Assembly: GCA_030407005.1 (NCBI GenBank)
Contig: JAUDYN010000005.1
Location: 2,914,001 to 2,978,000 of the forward strand
Reading direction: 5' to 3'
From: Desarmillaria ectypa
Lineage: Eukaryota > Basidiomycota > Agaricomycetes > Agaricales > Physalacriaceae
Length of the DNA: 64,000 nt
The translations under genes were made by a program, and so were the position numbers. This document shows positions 48,838 through 61,429 of this stretch, piece by piece (position 1 is the first letter of the stretch; each line of letters begins with the position of its first letter). Below the pieces are notes generated by a model. That model worked only from the letters and a program-made list of their open reading frames with translations, did not search any database and was not told where the DNA came from.

Positions 48838-50252
48838 ATGGCTTCTCCCGTTTTCAAAATAATACCTACAACACAGCAATACGATTGGGGCAAGCTCGGA
48901 TCCAGCTCAAAGGTTGCGCAGCTTGCGGACGCATCTGCAACCCCAGGATTCCAACTGGATGATAGCAAGCCCTATGCAGAAGTGAGTTTATCTAATCTCA
49001 TACGATAGACTGGCATATATAAATCTGTCCCTAGCTGTGGATGGGCACGCATCCCACCTCGCCATCAAAACTTTCATCTGGCGCGACGCTGTCTTCTCTT
49101 CTGAAAGAAAATCCTTCTTTAATTGGCACGAGCATCTTATCCAGATTCCCCGATGCGATTGATGGAAATCTCCCTTTCTTATTTAAAGTGCTCTCTATCG
49201 AGAAGGCGCTCAGTATACAGACCCATCCCGATAAGAAGACCGCTGAACAGCTTCATGCACAACTGCCTAACATTTATAAAGGTAGTTCCTTAGAGAGGAT
49301 TGCTTCAATGTTCTAATGGTCACGCCTTACAGACCCCAACCACAAACCAGAGCTAGCTCTTGCTCTGACTCCATTCCGAGCTCTCTGCGGATTCCTACCT
49401 CTTCCCGACATCGCCAACCATCTCCGAAATACCCTTGAACTATCCGCGTTTCTTCCGTCCTCTATCGTGGATGCTTTTCTCGCAATCGCCGGATCGGACA
49501 CGCCTACCGGCCCGACGGAAAAGGCAGCGTTGAAAGACCTTTTTGCTGCCTTGATGACTGCGCAAGAAACTGCGTTCGAAACTCAGCTATCAGCCCTTGT
49601 AGAGCGTTATTCCTCCGAGCCTAATATTGACCCAGAGGGTATCGAGGCGCTGGTTCTGAGGCTAAATTCTCAGTTCCCTGGGGACATTGGCATCTTCTGC
49701 GCGTTCCTGTTGAATTATGTCAAGCTGCAACCAGGGGAGGCTATCTTCTTGGGTGCTGGTGAGCCACATGCATATGTAGATGGGGGTAAGTTTGCATATC
49801 ATTTTTCTCGTCTCTGTATATTCTAATGATAATGGATAGACATCATCGAGTGCATGGCCAACTCTGATAATGTGATTCGTGCCGGTTTGACGCCGAAGCT
49901 CAGAGATATACCCAATCTCGTGGCGGGCCTAACATATATTTCCGCGGACGCTTCAAGACATCGGGTGCAGCCCACGCCATTCTCATCGAGTGTCAGTACA
50001 TTGTATGATCCGCCTATCCCAGAGTTTTCGGTGGTGCAGGTTAAATTGGGTACTGGTGCTACCGAGTCGCACCGCGCTGTGGAGGGACCCAGTCTCGCAG
50101 TGGTTACAGAGGGTAGAGGTGTTGTTTCCTGGGGAGACGCGTCGTTGAACATCGGTACCGGCGACGTCATTTTTATCGGTGCGGCGACAGAGGTTGACTT
50201 TGCCGCCGATTCCGGTATCGTGTTATATAGAGCTCTTGTAGAAGCCAAATAA
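48838..50252 (+). CDS. Mannose-6-phosphate isomerase
   Basis: Four exons (48838-48981, 49035-49281, 49333-49785, 49840-50252) give 418 residues, the normal type I length. Zn-site motifs are QTHPDK, GEPHAYVDG and the family signature ECMANSDNVIRAGLTPK. It interconverts fructose-6-phosphate and mannose-6-phosphate in the cytosol, feeding GDP-mannose for glycosylation and cell wall mannan. The ATG at 48838 gives the conserved N-terminus VFKIIPTTQQYDWGKLGSSS. No oddities were seen. Confidence 0.95.
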
Positions 50253-50351
50253 AGGCGAATGGCGTCTCAGAAGTTCAGTCATCTGCTTCGTAAATCTCAA
50301 TGCATAGCAAGTGTCATACATAAAACGACATGATCTCCGGTGGGGCGTACT

Positions 50352-51636
50352 CTAACCTGTCTTGTTCTTACTCCGCTTCCCAACTTGCGCCTGGAATCCA
50401 CTCTTGATGGGATTCACACTACGCCTACTTCCGCATGACTCGCAAGACATGAAGAAAATACGGTTTTCCTTTGTCAGAAGTGTGTCCGGTGATTTGCAAG
50501 TTTTGCAGGTAACGTATTCGACTATACGAACATGAGCATCACCACATCGTACAGGAAAGGGATAGCTCACCAATATACCGCCTCAAGACGTTCTCGACTT
50601 GTTTCTGTTGAAAGCGACCTTTTATAACAAGTCGACCCGCGCCGTCCACACTACCGGTTGTACCCATTTCAGAAAAGAGGAATTGAATGACATGTTCAGG
50701 CTATAAGGAGGACTCAGTATCAAAAACTTTCCACGGGGAATAACTTTAGTATACCTGACGATGCATCTTCTTGCAAATATCGGTGACATTGGCAAAGATG
50801 GATTTCTTGTTCCCTTCACGATGAATGGAAGGTGGCGCAATGGTGTAACGTTTTGTGGATGACGTGGAGAGGAGAGAAGGGTTGGCGGCGTGCAGGAGGG
50901 AGTAAAACCGTGTAAGGAGCTGTGATTCGTAGATGAGTCGACGTGTACCATGGTTGAGATGGTGCATACCTCTGGATATGTGTAGTCCCGGTCACTACCT
51001 AGCCAAGTCGCCTCGCCAGTTTCTCCGCCGGCCGACGCCTCGTGTTGAGCAAACGGATCGTCGCCAAGATCACCGTCGTCTATGTTATCGAGATGAACAT
51101 GATCGGTCTCGCCCTCATCGTCGTCTTCATCAGCATTCATCGATTTAGCCTTGGATTCATTAAGCTCCTTCTCGAAAGCCTCCAAGTCAAAGGCCGCCTT
51201 TTTCTTCGACGATTTCTTTTTCTTTTTTATGTCAGAGAAGTCAAGGTCATCGGCGGGACCAGCTGGTGCTACCGTCGGCGTCGATGTACCAGAATCGTCG
51301 CCCTAAGTGATTCATAAGAAAGATCAATATCGCAGACAAAGAATGTCATACCAAATCCAGAGGGATCTCCTTCTTTTTCTTCTTCTTCTTGAGATCGCCA
51401 AACATGGCCTTGAATTCATCATCCTCCTTCTTTTCCTCCCCGTTCAGCTTCATCTGCTCATGTGCAGTCGTTGGGCCGAGATCAACTGCCTCGCCATTAG
51501 TGGTGGTATTGTCGATAGTCTCTGGTGCCGGCGTCGTTGGATCAGCATCAGCACCTAGAGGGTCTTCAGTGAAGGCGACGGCCTTTTTCTTTCGTTTTTT
51601 GAGCGACGGGTCGAACAACGGTTCCTCGGAGGCCAT
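50352..51636 (-). CDS. Translation initiation factor eIF2 subunit beta
   Basis: Five exons (51636-51352, 51302-50970, 50919-50755, 50700-50571, 50521-50352) give 360 residues. The N-terminus has lysine blocks ([26 protein letters not shown]), as expected for the eIF5/eIF2B-binding K-boxes. The core begins at [18 protein letters not shown] and runs through [20 protein letters not shown]. The C-terminal zinc finger is [11 protein letters not shown] with CESCGS. It forms the eIF2 ternary complex that delivers initiator tRNA. The start was set at the ATG giving [15 protein letters not shown], and the longer open frame upstream overlaps the divergent neighbour and is not needed. Confidence 0.95.
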
Positions 51637-51756
51637 GACTGTAATGAAGAAATTGTCTCGTCCCCCCTGCCCAAGGATGACTATGTGACCGTGGGAACTT
51701 TCCTGTTCTAAGCCGAGAATGTCCGACGGTCCTTCCACCAGCCCCCACTTCTCTCC

Positions 51757-52934
51757 ATGTTTGCTCGTCAGTCTCTTGCCCGTGTGGCGACCCAGTCGTC
51801 GCTGGCTGCGACGAGGCCCAATGCTAGGAACATGGCCACCCTCCGTGAGCTTGAGCTCCGACTCAAGTCCGTCCGTAACATTGAGAAAATCACCAAGGTG
51901 CGTCACAGCGACAATTCACATTTTTTGAAGGCACTCACTGGCGTCACAGTCGATGAAAATGATTGCGTCCGCGCGTCTTGCCAAGGCCCAGCGTGCCATG
52001 GGGGCTGCCAAGGAATACGGCGTGGCCAACGCTGGTGCGGACACCCCAATTTCATAGCGGAGTTCGCGGAATAACGGGTTTTCTTTGCAGAGGTGTTCGA
52101 GCAGTCCAAGGACGAGGCTCCCACTCCCAAGAAGCTTTTCGTCGTCATCTCGTCCGACAAGGGTCTTTGCGGTGGTATCCACTCGTCGGTCACCAAAGCG
52201 ACACGTAGGGCTATAGGCAACCTGCCTGACTCTCCCCTCGGTGCCACAACAGTCGAGTCCGATTCTCCCATCATGATCGTCGGTGACAAGTCCAAGGCAC
52301 AGCTATCTCGCGCCCTACCCCAGAACATCCGTCTTACCTTCAACCAAATCGGAAGGGACGTCCCCACCTTTGCTGACGCCTCTGCCGTTGCCGACTTGAT
52401 CGCCAAAAGCGGTGTTGAATACGATTCCATCGTTATCGTCCACAACAAGTTCGTGTCTGCTATCTCCTACGAACCCGCAGCTTTGGAAATCAGGGGTGAG
52501 AAGTCTTTGGCTGAGAGCAGTGAGTACTGTCCGTCGAAAGAATTATTATGGTTACTGATGACCGGCGCAAGGCAAATTCAAGACTTATGAGATGGAGGAC
52601 GACTTCACCAAGGACCTGGCTCAATTCTCGCTTGCTAATGCTATCTATGCTCTTCTTGTCGAAGGCCATGCTTGTGAGATCAGTGCTCGGTAAGACCTAT
52701 CAACTAGCATTGATATTCGCGCCTATTCTCATGCTTATACGCAGGCGAAACGCTATGGACAATGCTTCAAAGAATGCAGGAGACATGATTGATCGCCTCC
52801 AAATGCAGTTCAACCGTGGTCGCCAAGCTGCCATTACCAACGAGTTGGTCGACATCATTACTGGTACGGTCATAAGTGTCATTTCCTCTTCTTTTTTTTA
52901 ATTAAAGATATCTTTAGGTGCAAGTGCTCTGTGA
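51757..52934 (+). CDS. Mitochondrial ATP synthase F1 subunit gamma
   Basis: Six exons (51757-51897, 51950-52034, 52091-52519, 52572-52689, 52745-52863, 52918-52934) give 302 residues. An arginine-rich mitochondrial presequence ([20 protein letters not shown]) precedes the conserved N-terminal helix [15 protein letters not shown] then [14 protein letters not shown]. The middle has [13 protein letters not shown] and the C-terminal signature region reads [19 protein letters not shown], ending [15 protein letters not shown]. It is the rotating central stalk of F1Fo ATP synthase. The start lies 120 bases from the eIF2 beta start on the other strand. Confidence 0.95.
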
Positions 52935-53860
52935 GCGAGCGGTTGGTTTTGCTGTATTACGTCAACAGAGCTACATAGACATATCGATTAACTTCCGCTG
53001 TCGAACCGCAAGAGTATTGAATATCAAAATGAGAAGACTTTTCGAGGAACAGGTTGCAATTAAGCTACTAGGTGAACTATAGATCGGTGCCAATCATGTA
53101 CAATGCCAGATAGGCATAGTTGTCCTTGAGCTGAACATTCTCCGACGAAATTTTATCTCCACATCCACTGTTGCTGTCGGAAGAGTACTGCGACATCTAA
53201 TTTTTGCCATTTTGTCCCGGACTAACTGAAGGCGCGAGGCTAAAACTTTCCAAAAATTTGTGCGGACATTAAGTACCTAGTGACGTTAAGTGGTTCCGAT
53301 CCTCCCTTATATTTATGGATCCTCTCCAAGTCTTCGACCACAGTTTCCAGATGCATAATTGCAAGTGTGGTAGAATATGAGAGACATGCGAGCTTGGTGT
53401 GGCTAAGTGTCTTCATTCTAGTTCGGCAGGGGTGGACTGAAGTTTACTGGTAGTGAGTACCTGAATACTTATCGAATAACCCTGCTGACAAGCAACATCA
53501 TGAAGAGGTAGGCACTCTTAGTTCCATCCATACCGTATGGATGTAACAGGACGTACAGCATAGAAGGAATTCGCTAGTGCGAATAAATTGCTGAGGTTAA
53601 CGTCTATGCGTATTGCTCGTACAAATTGCATTGACTAGTTGGCCATTTTCCTTGTCTTCCAGACTGTCTCTCATAGAAACTAGTCCGCAGCGTCGATTGT
53701 GTGTTCCTTGTATGGCGTAGTTTCTGTGGCTCCTGACGTCGCGTCCGGGGACGCCGTTGAATATTGCATGCCAGTCAGAGTCTTGGAGCGCTATTCAATC
53801 ACCTATTCTTATCATAATACCGGGTCACAGGACAATGCCAATATATCAGACTACCCTGCT
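52935..53860. other. Intergenic, no recognisable gene
   Basis: ATP synthase 3'UTR followed by sequence without motifs or credible reading frames. Confidence 0.5.
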
Positions 53861-53867
53861 AACTCGC

Positions 53868-54880
53868 CATGCTCCACCTGGTTCTCCTCCGAGGTTGTTT
53901 TTCTTCATATTCTGTGGCTTTGGACTGTACGCTAAAAGCGGTATCCTTATCCTCCGGGACTATCAAGATTCCCTGCTATTGGCAATGCTATGCAGATGCC
54001 GGTCTCGTACTAGTGGCTAAAATTCAGTGGATGGGCGAGAGACCCTGATCTGCGGACTTCGTCGTATAGCTAGACCTGACTCTAACTTGTGCTGAAGGCC
54101 CGATATTTTACCTCTCCACGCTTGGAACGTCAATGATTGTGCTCAGCTCCAAGAAGGTCATTAGCGATCTATGCGAAAGCGAGGGTTGATGTACAGTGAT
54201 CGCCCAAACCTTCCCATGTCTGGGAAACTGTGCGTGCACTCTTCTGGGTATCGTTCACTCGTATTGACCATTTGTTAGTATGGGATACGACGGCCCCATT
54301 CCGATGGCCCCCTACGGCCGTTATCACAAAGAAGATCATAAAGCTCTCTTGAGTGCGACATCAAATCGGCAGATTCAATATGGTACATTTTTGTTATGCA
54401 TTCGTTTAAATTTTGAACAATTTGGGTTGGAAGGGGCCTCTGCCGCGATCCACAGCAGTACCCTCACCCCAGCCGATTCTATCCGGATCGATTCCTCCAT
54501 CGGGAGAATGCAGATGGGGTGAATCCTGATCCCTAAAAATATGGTGCATGGTCTAATCGGCCCTCGTTATACTACCTGCACTTTCAGCTCGCGAACTTCA
54601 ATTAGCGTTTGGATTTAGCCGAAGGTAGGCGGTTTTGGTCGGCCTCGTAGCTCGTACTTTTCTAATCAGAGGGCATATGATAGATTACGTGCAGGACTGA
54701 GAGTGGCTGATGCAACTTTGTTCATTACCATCGCTCGTGCACTCGCTGTTTTCGATATCTCAAATGCGATACGTGGCGATGGCGTCCCCATCAAGTCAGA
54801 GAACGATTTATTGTATGTCGGGCCCCTAATTAGGTTACTCAAAGCGCGCTCATTCCCTTGCGCATTAGTCATCCAGAGCC
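53868..54880 (+). pseudogene. P450 relic with internal deletion and lost heme Cys
   Basis: Pieces of a P450 appear in order but in different frames. They are PPGSPPR and PAIGNAMQMP (hinge), GPIFYLSTLGTSMIVLSSKK, then after a shift RGLMYSDRPNLPMSGKL, MGYDGPIPMAPYGRYHKEDH, then directly the pre-heme region FYPDRFLHRENADGVNPDP with a stop. FGFSRR follows, then after an intron-like gap LRAGLRVADATLFITIA. The central part of the protein (I- and K-helix) is missing. In the heme loop the fourth residue Gly is Ser and the Cys ligand reads Arg. It cannot make a working P450. Confidence 0.7.
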
Positions 54881-55599
54881 TTTCTCATGCTCCATTGATC
54901 TGAGATATCCAGAATATCAGACCCTGTTGGGCGTGGACTCAACGTCTCCTGTGGCTGGATGATATCGACGTGTTTCGTGATAGTTAATTTAGCAAGGTTG
55001 TCATAGGTTCAAGTGTATAGATGAATCCGCTTTACATCGATTTCTTCGTAATTTTTCTATGATATACCCTTGTTCTCGGATTTGAGGACCAACAAACACT
55101 GACAGGCAAATTATTGCATTTGTTCCCTTGCGAATAGTCATATCTCACCTCACCTCATCCTTACACAGTACATCACCATCATATAATCTGACCATGGCAT
55201 ACCAAAGCACGTACCAGTTCTAAGCTCCAGTAGAAATAGCCCATTCACAGCGTACCAGCTAAGCAAGTTACTACCGAGATCCTGACAATGCAGGAGTCAG
55301 AGGAAGAACTTGCCAGTGAGATCGAACAAATATGCTCACGTGCCGGGTGCCTCGAATATGATGGTGTGCAAAGATACTATTAGGTCTTCCTGGCTTTCAA
55401 AAGTAGTTGTGGCTGCCCCTATATGCAATGTGCTATATGGAAGGTGGTAAAGTGTATCAAGAGTCGGGCAACTTGCACCATATGTCACATGATTTGAGGT
55501 GGCTGTATAAGGCTCAGATTTTCGTGACATTCAACAAGATTTCACTTACTGTGAGGTCCTGTCCCCTTTCTCTAGTCTCTAGCTGCTGAATATATCTCC
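54881..55599. other. Intergenic, no recognisable gene
   Basis: Transition from ordinary CpG-containing sequence to the CpG-free region. No coding motifs were found. Confidence 0.5.
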
Positions 55600-58500
55600 C
55601 AGGTGTCATGGTTGTATTGACGCAGAGTATAATATATTCATCAGACTGGCACATCTACTCAAGATGCTTACACACAGATTGACTGCTGTTGCAAATGGAA
55701 GAGGCCTGCTCGGCAGTCATTGCTGTGCTCTCCATCTTTGTCTCCTCCATGGACAATGACTTCACCTGACCTTCTCAATGAACTCCTACACAAAAGCATT
55801 GCTGAGTTGCCTGATGCAGTTAGGACTACCACATGCCACTGACTCAATGAATTCACCATGGCACATCATTTTGACCAAGTTTCTTACCTATTTTTTGGTA
55901 TCTGTTCTCAGCCTTTTACCTCTTTCTGGATGCTTTGCTTGTCATTTGTTCACAGACTATGTCTATCCTCTATCCATTGTGCATTTTCTGAAAACTTCAA
56001 TAATGATATGAAGAAGATCAAAAGATCTCTTTTTTGCTCTTATGGCTATAGGCATATTTTCAGGTGATTTTGATGTCTCTTTTGTAGCAATGGATTGACT
56101 AAAAATACCCATGAAGAAGCATATCGCTTTCTTCAAGGATCTTGGCAAACTCAGGTGCACCATAATAGAAATAAATAGATCAGGTCTGTGGGCAACCATG
56201 AGAACAGGCATGCCTACAAACATAATGTTTAACCCACCAAGCCTTACTCAACTGTCAACAGTCACCCTATCTAAGTGTCCACTGCAGTATATGACTTGGA
56301 TGCTGCAATCTATGAGTCTCACCTGTCAGAATGTTGAATCTGCATTCTCCTTCTGATGATATCCTTCTGAAAATCACTGAGTCTACCCTTAGAAGGCTTC
56401 AGGAAGTGACACTCCTGAATTGCATGTTCAGTTTTTTGGCCTTTGTAGCTTTTCTCAAACTTTACCCATATATTACATCACTTGATATGCAGGAATGGAA
56501 ACCACTATCAAGCATTGCAGGAAGAGGAGAACATAGAAGATTGTACTGGGGTTTGAAGATGTTACTGGAACCTGCAACTCACATGTCATTGTTGAGTGTC
56601 ACTAGTATGACAACTTCAATTCACCACTACTTTTCACTCCAGAAGCATTTTCTATCCTTGAATGAGTTGATGTTATGGGTAGAGATATCACTGGAATATA
56701 AGAAACTCTTCTTTTGATGACCCATATACCTACAATCTATCACCTCAGCTCTGCTTAAAAGATATAAGTGCTGCTGAATAGCTATGCTTTAATTTTTCTC
56801 ACTGTAGAGGACTTGGGGTGAAGAGGGTAGAAGCATTGCTTACAGAGGTCATCAACTTGTCAATTTCTTTTGATACTCTGGATGTAATCACTATCACTGA
56901 AATCCCCACTGTAGTGGCCTTAACCCCAAATTTGAAGCAGTTTTGTACTTTGTAAAGTTGCTTAGAAAGGGCAATACTTGGTTTCATAGAGAAGGTGGCT
57001 GCTCTAGTTTAGAGACTAACTGTAAACTGGTCTGATTTTTCTACAGATCTAAAATAGTTGCAGCAGAAGTGGAAGAAATTTGATGAAAAAGAATGGTAGC
57101 TGAAGTACCAAAACATAAGATGATACAATCTGCTACAAATCTAATAAATTCAATCTTCTTTTTATTATCATTATTAAGTATGTGACTTGAAAACTGCTCT
57201 CTGATTGATGTCTGATTTCAGTTGAGGTAATATTTTCACCCAATTTGATTTCAGGTTTCAAAGTTAGACTGTCAGTACTGGATAAAATACTTAATGATAG
57301 CATTTCTTTGTCTACATCATTGCTAAGTATATTTGGATAAGGTTCAATGATACACTCAAGCTGATGAAAATCAGCATATAGAGAAACTTAAACAAACTGT
57401 AAGAAGTCTAATGTACTTTCTCCTCAAACACAGATTACAGGCTGGTCATTTTGCATTGCATCATATCTTCCTATACAAAAGGTTTACAAGGGCAAGAATA
57501 ATATATATGAAACATATGCATCTTCCTTGATAGAAAATACAAGCTGTATGATAGATTATTCTTTTATCTACTGTCTTCAGTTGTAAATTTTCCTGAAGGG
57601 GATATTTAACATAAGAGACTTTACTGATCTCCTTTCACAGAAATTTGAAAAGGTCACTGAAACCATTATGCAGTCATTAGACTATTGGTCAGGTGAGACA
57701 TCTTCTATAATCTCTATCCAGTCCTCATAGTGTGTGACTGTGACAATCATGTCTGGATGCTGATGATTCAACCTCTTAGCAAATAGACAATTATAATTAA
57801 TGTTTTTTTTTTATCAAGTCCAATAGGTGTTCAATTATTTTGACTGATAGGTTCAAAAACTGCTGTATCTACTTTTCAGCACTGAGGAGTGAATCTTGTA
57901 GGTGTTGTAAGTTACATATCTTGGCATTCCTTCTAGGTAAATCAGTAAATTCTATGTCATCTTGTAATAAGGACTTGCTGTTATTATTTGTCTAATATGA
58001 AAGATTTGGTTAGTGAAAACTCTATGTCTTAAAGTTTATATCAACCTAGTAATCAGGCATATCAACATTCTTGGTAGAACCCATAAATGATAGGATCTTG
58101 GAGCTTGAGGATCCTGTAGTATTATCTTGATATAAAGAATAAGGGTTTTGTGGACTAAAGAAAGGTGCAGCCTCTCTTGTTGATCTATTGATGGCCTTGA
58201 GCAGAACTGAACTGAACATTTTCTGCATGAGGCTGTTTTTTCTGACTGTGCCCACATGAATATATATTAATTATTTTGCTGAGGCATGGGATCAGGATAG
58301 CCAGAGTATACTAGTGTATTAGCATCAATCTCCATGCTCTAAGATGTCTACAAGGCAATCTATCCCTCCATAACCTATTCAATCATAAATCTGACAGATA
58401 TTGCATGTAATTGGATGGGCATGACATTGTGGCAGTGACAAGATGTAAAGACCCATTAGGAGCCTGTCATGCTAAATGGTCTAAGCTGTTTATATATATG

Positions 58501-59590
58501 TGCCATAAAAGAGAATTTTTGGTAGCATATTGTTGAAAAAGAGAATGATGCTTTATATTATACCTGTTGCCACCATCTGGCAGCTGCTTCAGCCTCTGAA
58601 GTGCTGAATTCAAATCTGCATCCACTAGTGACAAATAGGCTGATAGTAGATCTAATCAGCAAATAACTACTTTATGCAAAGGCTCAAATTGAGGTAGGAC
58701 ATGAACCTGATTAACCAGATTATCTGCTTCTATGCAGACATTGAATAGAAAATCAAGTCACTGTTCTCTGTCCTCTGTCAAGATCTCCCACAGAGACACC
58801 CTTATCATGATATGCATGTGGAAGGCTCTAAAAACTATAAAGAATAACTATGACCTTGTCAAAGGAGAAGTTTCATATAATGGCAGTAATCACCAGGAGA
58901 TCATACTGTGGACATGTTCAGTCATGGCCTTGTATCCATTTCAGCCAGCTGCTTTGGCTGTGCAAAAGAAATCAACCACAAGGATGGACTACAGCAATCA
59001 AGGTATGAGGTTCATTACAGCTATCACTACTGGTAAACAACTGTTTCAGGTCAAACAAAAAACCAGAGGAAATAGTTGGATAATATAATCAAATTCTGAT
59101 CCAGGTTTTTGACCTCAGCAAGGTGAGTCAGGATTCATTTTAATGGCAAGACTGACACATTTTGTTGTGGTGAACAGCTAGAGCTGAAATATGATCTGTA
59201 TTTCAATTGTTTCTCTTAACTGGTGCAATTAGTCACCTACCAAGAGTGTGCCCAATGCTGTAAAGTCTTGGTAAAGTTGATGGGTTGTCATTCAAACTCC
59301 GAGTTAGTGCAAGCCCTTAAAGAATTTTGGTAAATGCTACTGACCAGTGTTTGGTCACTTTAGAATGTGAGATTTCTTGCTTCTCATAGCATCTACAGTC
59401 AGTCACCATTAATATTCTTGAGAGAATCCACTTATGTGTTTGCTTATTTCCATGGGGATTTCAGTATATAAGCCTATACATTTCATTGTTAGCCCCGTGA
59501 CATGTTCAGTTTGCTAAAAATAAAATCTTTTTTGCTACTGTTCATTTGAGTCTGGCCTGCAATATAGAAGCCCTCAAAAACAGTGAAGGT
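55600..59590. repeat. CpG-depleted AT-rich island, probable decayed mobile DNA
   Basis: Reading line by line I found no CG dinucleotide at all between 56127 and 59299 and only a handful in the flanks of this block, whereas neighbouring sequence has several per line. TG and CA are abundant, as expected from deamination of methylated CpG. Open frames are short. The longest (56331-56717) is leucine-rich, recalling the repeat part of F-box/LRR proteins, but has no clear motif. I infer long-term cytosine methylation of a silenced transposon or duplicated gene. Confidence 0.6.
59260..59565. repeat. LTR-like end segment
   Basis: The right end of the CpG-poor block has a TATATAAG box (59465-59472), an AATAAA signal (59518-59523) about 45 bases later and TG...CA-like ends, the layout of a retrotransposon LTR. 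No matching second LTR or clear target duplication was found. Confidence 0.3.
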
Positions 59591-59599
59591 CATAAGCGA

Positions 59600-60848
59600 G
59601 CCAATTAGTGTCCGGTAGTGAGCATGTCGGAATAACTCATCGAATTCCAATGGCGGCATGAGAACTTGAACTGTTCAATTGCTGTTCAAGGTCGAAGATG
59701 AGCCGATGACACGGCGCGCTTCACATTGTCACATCACGTGATAATCGAGACGCGATTATCCTTCTAGTATTACCCTTTTACTTACCATACCAAGGGGCTA
59801 CGCACTATCAACTAACCACAGTAAGATGCTTCATCCCCTGTCCAACACATGTACCAAGCTTTGTCCTACTATTTTTCATCAACTATAGATTCACACCTCA
59901 TGCTCACCGGCAGATCCCTCTCAGGCTCAGTTGCATATTTGAGCTGTTGTTGGGCTGTTGCCGCATAAATATTAAGAAAGTGTAACCATAACAAGCAGAG
60001 TTAAAGAACCGGAAATCTGTAACTACCGGAGGTGTCACTGTATATGTCGTCCTTCGCAACACTCCTTGTCATTTGATATCAGTTCCCACACAGCGTGGTT
60101 AAGTACTCCTCGGCCGGGTCTAGAGTCCTTAGGCTTCCCTTCTGACGTCCTAATTCGAAGATTAACAGCGCCTTGGCTCCTTGATGTATCCTATTCGCAC
60201 ACCCTTTACCTGGTACCTATCATTGAACTGTTCCTGCTGTTATCCCACATATTCACTGGTTCGGACTCGAGTATAGGCTTTCGCTTTTGGAGGTACACAA
60301 GTACTGCACTTGCAGGTTTGTCTTCAGCCTGGATTTCAGCGAACAGACTGCGAAATCTTGCCGTCATGTGTGTTCGTTTTCGTTTCCCTGGCTCCAATGA
60401 TCTCTCCGTCATCCGCTCCGTGATCAAGGGTCTTTGTATAGGCATCAAACCTACTTAGTGCTGTTATTCCTTCGGTACTATTCATCTTCATATACAACTG
60501 ACCTCGATTCGATGAGGATACCCGGCACCTGTGCTCGGCATCATGAATGATAGTACAGCATTCGCCTTCGGCCCATTCATTCAATTTATCACGGAAGCAA
60601 AGTACCATTTGGCGACATAGGTCATGTTACCCATAAGAGCTAGCACTCGTGATGTCAGTTACAAGACTGTCATATGTCTCAGGCAGTGTTGGAGCACGTC
60701 CTACTGACATAGAAGAATAATACAGTTTGATGATTGTGATGCAAGATACTACAAGTACATTACGAGTGGAGTTTTCAGTTCGATAAGCTCAAAGGATAAA
60801 GAGAGTTGCCAATGGTGATAACTAGGTTATAGGGATGGGAGAATAAGA
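59600..60848. other. Intergenic, no recognisable gene
   Basis: CpG content returns to normal. Overlapping open frames on both strands at 60066-60608 have no family motif or good splice context. Confidence 0.45.
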
Positions 60849-61429
60849 TTAGACAACGACCTGTGATCAGACGCATTAGGCTAAGTTCGGAGACTGGAAA
60901 GGTGAGACAAGCGAACCTGTACGGTCTTGGAGGTTGGGGGAGAGGAGGAAACAGCAGAGGAAGTACGGGCAATGGCCGCAAGGTCGACTAGAGGAATAAT
61001 TGTTAGAATGAACTTGATAAATTGGAACAAAAAGACTTGCCTTCTCCCTTAAGGGCCTTCTTCCTGAACTGCTTGGCGGTTTCGATTTCCTTCTCAGATA
61101 TGGAGAAAGCCCTAGCTGGTACGGCCTTGGTCTCGTTACCTACGTATAGTGTCAGTGAGAACTAAGACACCGAATTTAATAGCAAACGTACTGGAATCGG
61201 ATGCCGCACTGACACTGGCAGTATCTTCGGCAGCCTCTTCAAACTCCTCTTGAAGTTCGAGAGCCTCGTCGTCCATAGCAGCATACTCGAGCTCGCGTTC
61301 GTCAGCGAGGCGACCCCAGTTATGTTGGCCACCACCGTTCTTGCGCAGGGACTTGTCAAAGCCAGACTTGGACTCTGAACGGTCCTTGAGGACAGCCTTG
61401 GGGAAGGTAGCACGAGCGGTACGGGTCAT
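60849..61429 (-). CDS. Stm1/SERBP1-like (HABP4-type) RNA-binding protein
   Basis: Four exons (61429-61192, 61139-61041, 60987-60917, 60860-60849) give 139 residues. The N-terminal half has FDKSLRKNGGGQHNWGRL followed by an acidic region (DERELEYAAMDDEALELQEE), resembling the HABP4/PAI-RBP1 style motif of ribosome-associated proteins. The second half is basic (SISEKEIETAKQFRKKAL). Such proteins associate with ribosomes and mRNA, so a cytosolic role is likely. Intron 2 (60988-61040) starts with GC in a strong G|GCAAGT context. The last exon is only 12 nt and is the least certain, because reading on without that intron gives a slightly different end. The family call is moderate. Confidence 0.6.

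Noticed and set aside
51346..51906. Longer minus-strand reading frame extending eIF2 beta upstream by about 90 residues
   Set aside because: The extension overlaps the ATP synthase gamma first exon, is unlike eIF2 beta, and the internal ATG at 51636 gives the expected N-terminus.
58036..58257. Open frames in the CpG-free island
   Set aside because: Loss of C by deamination changes stop-codon frequency, and the frames show no family motif or conserved residues.
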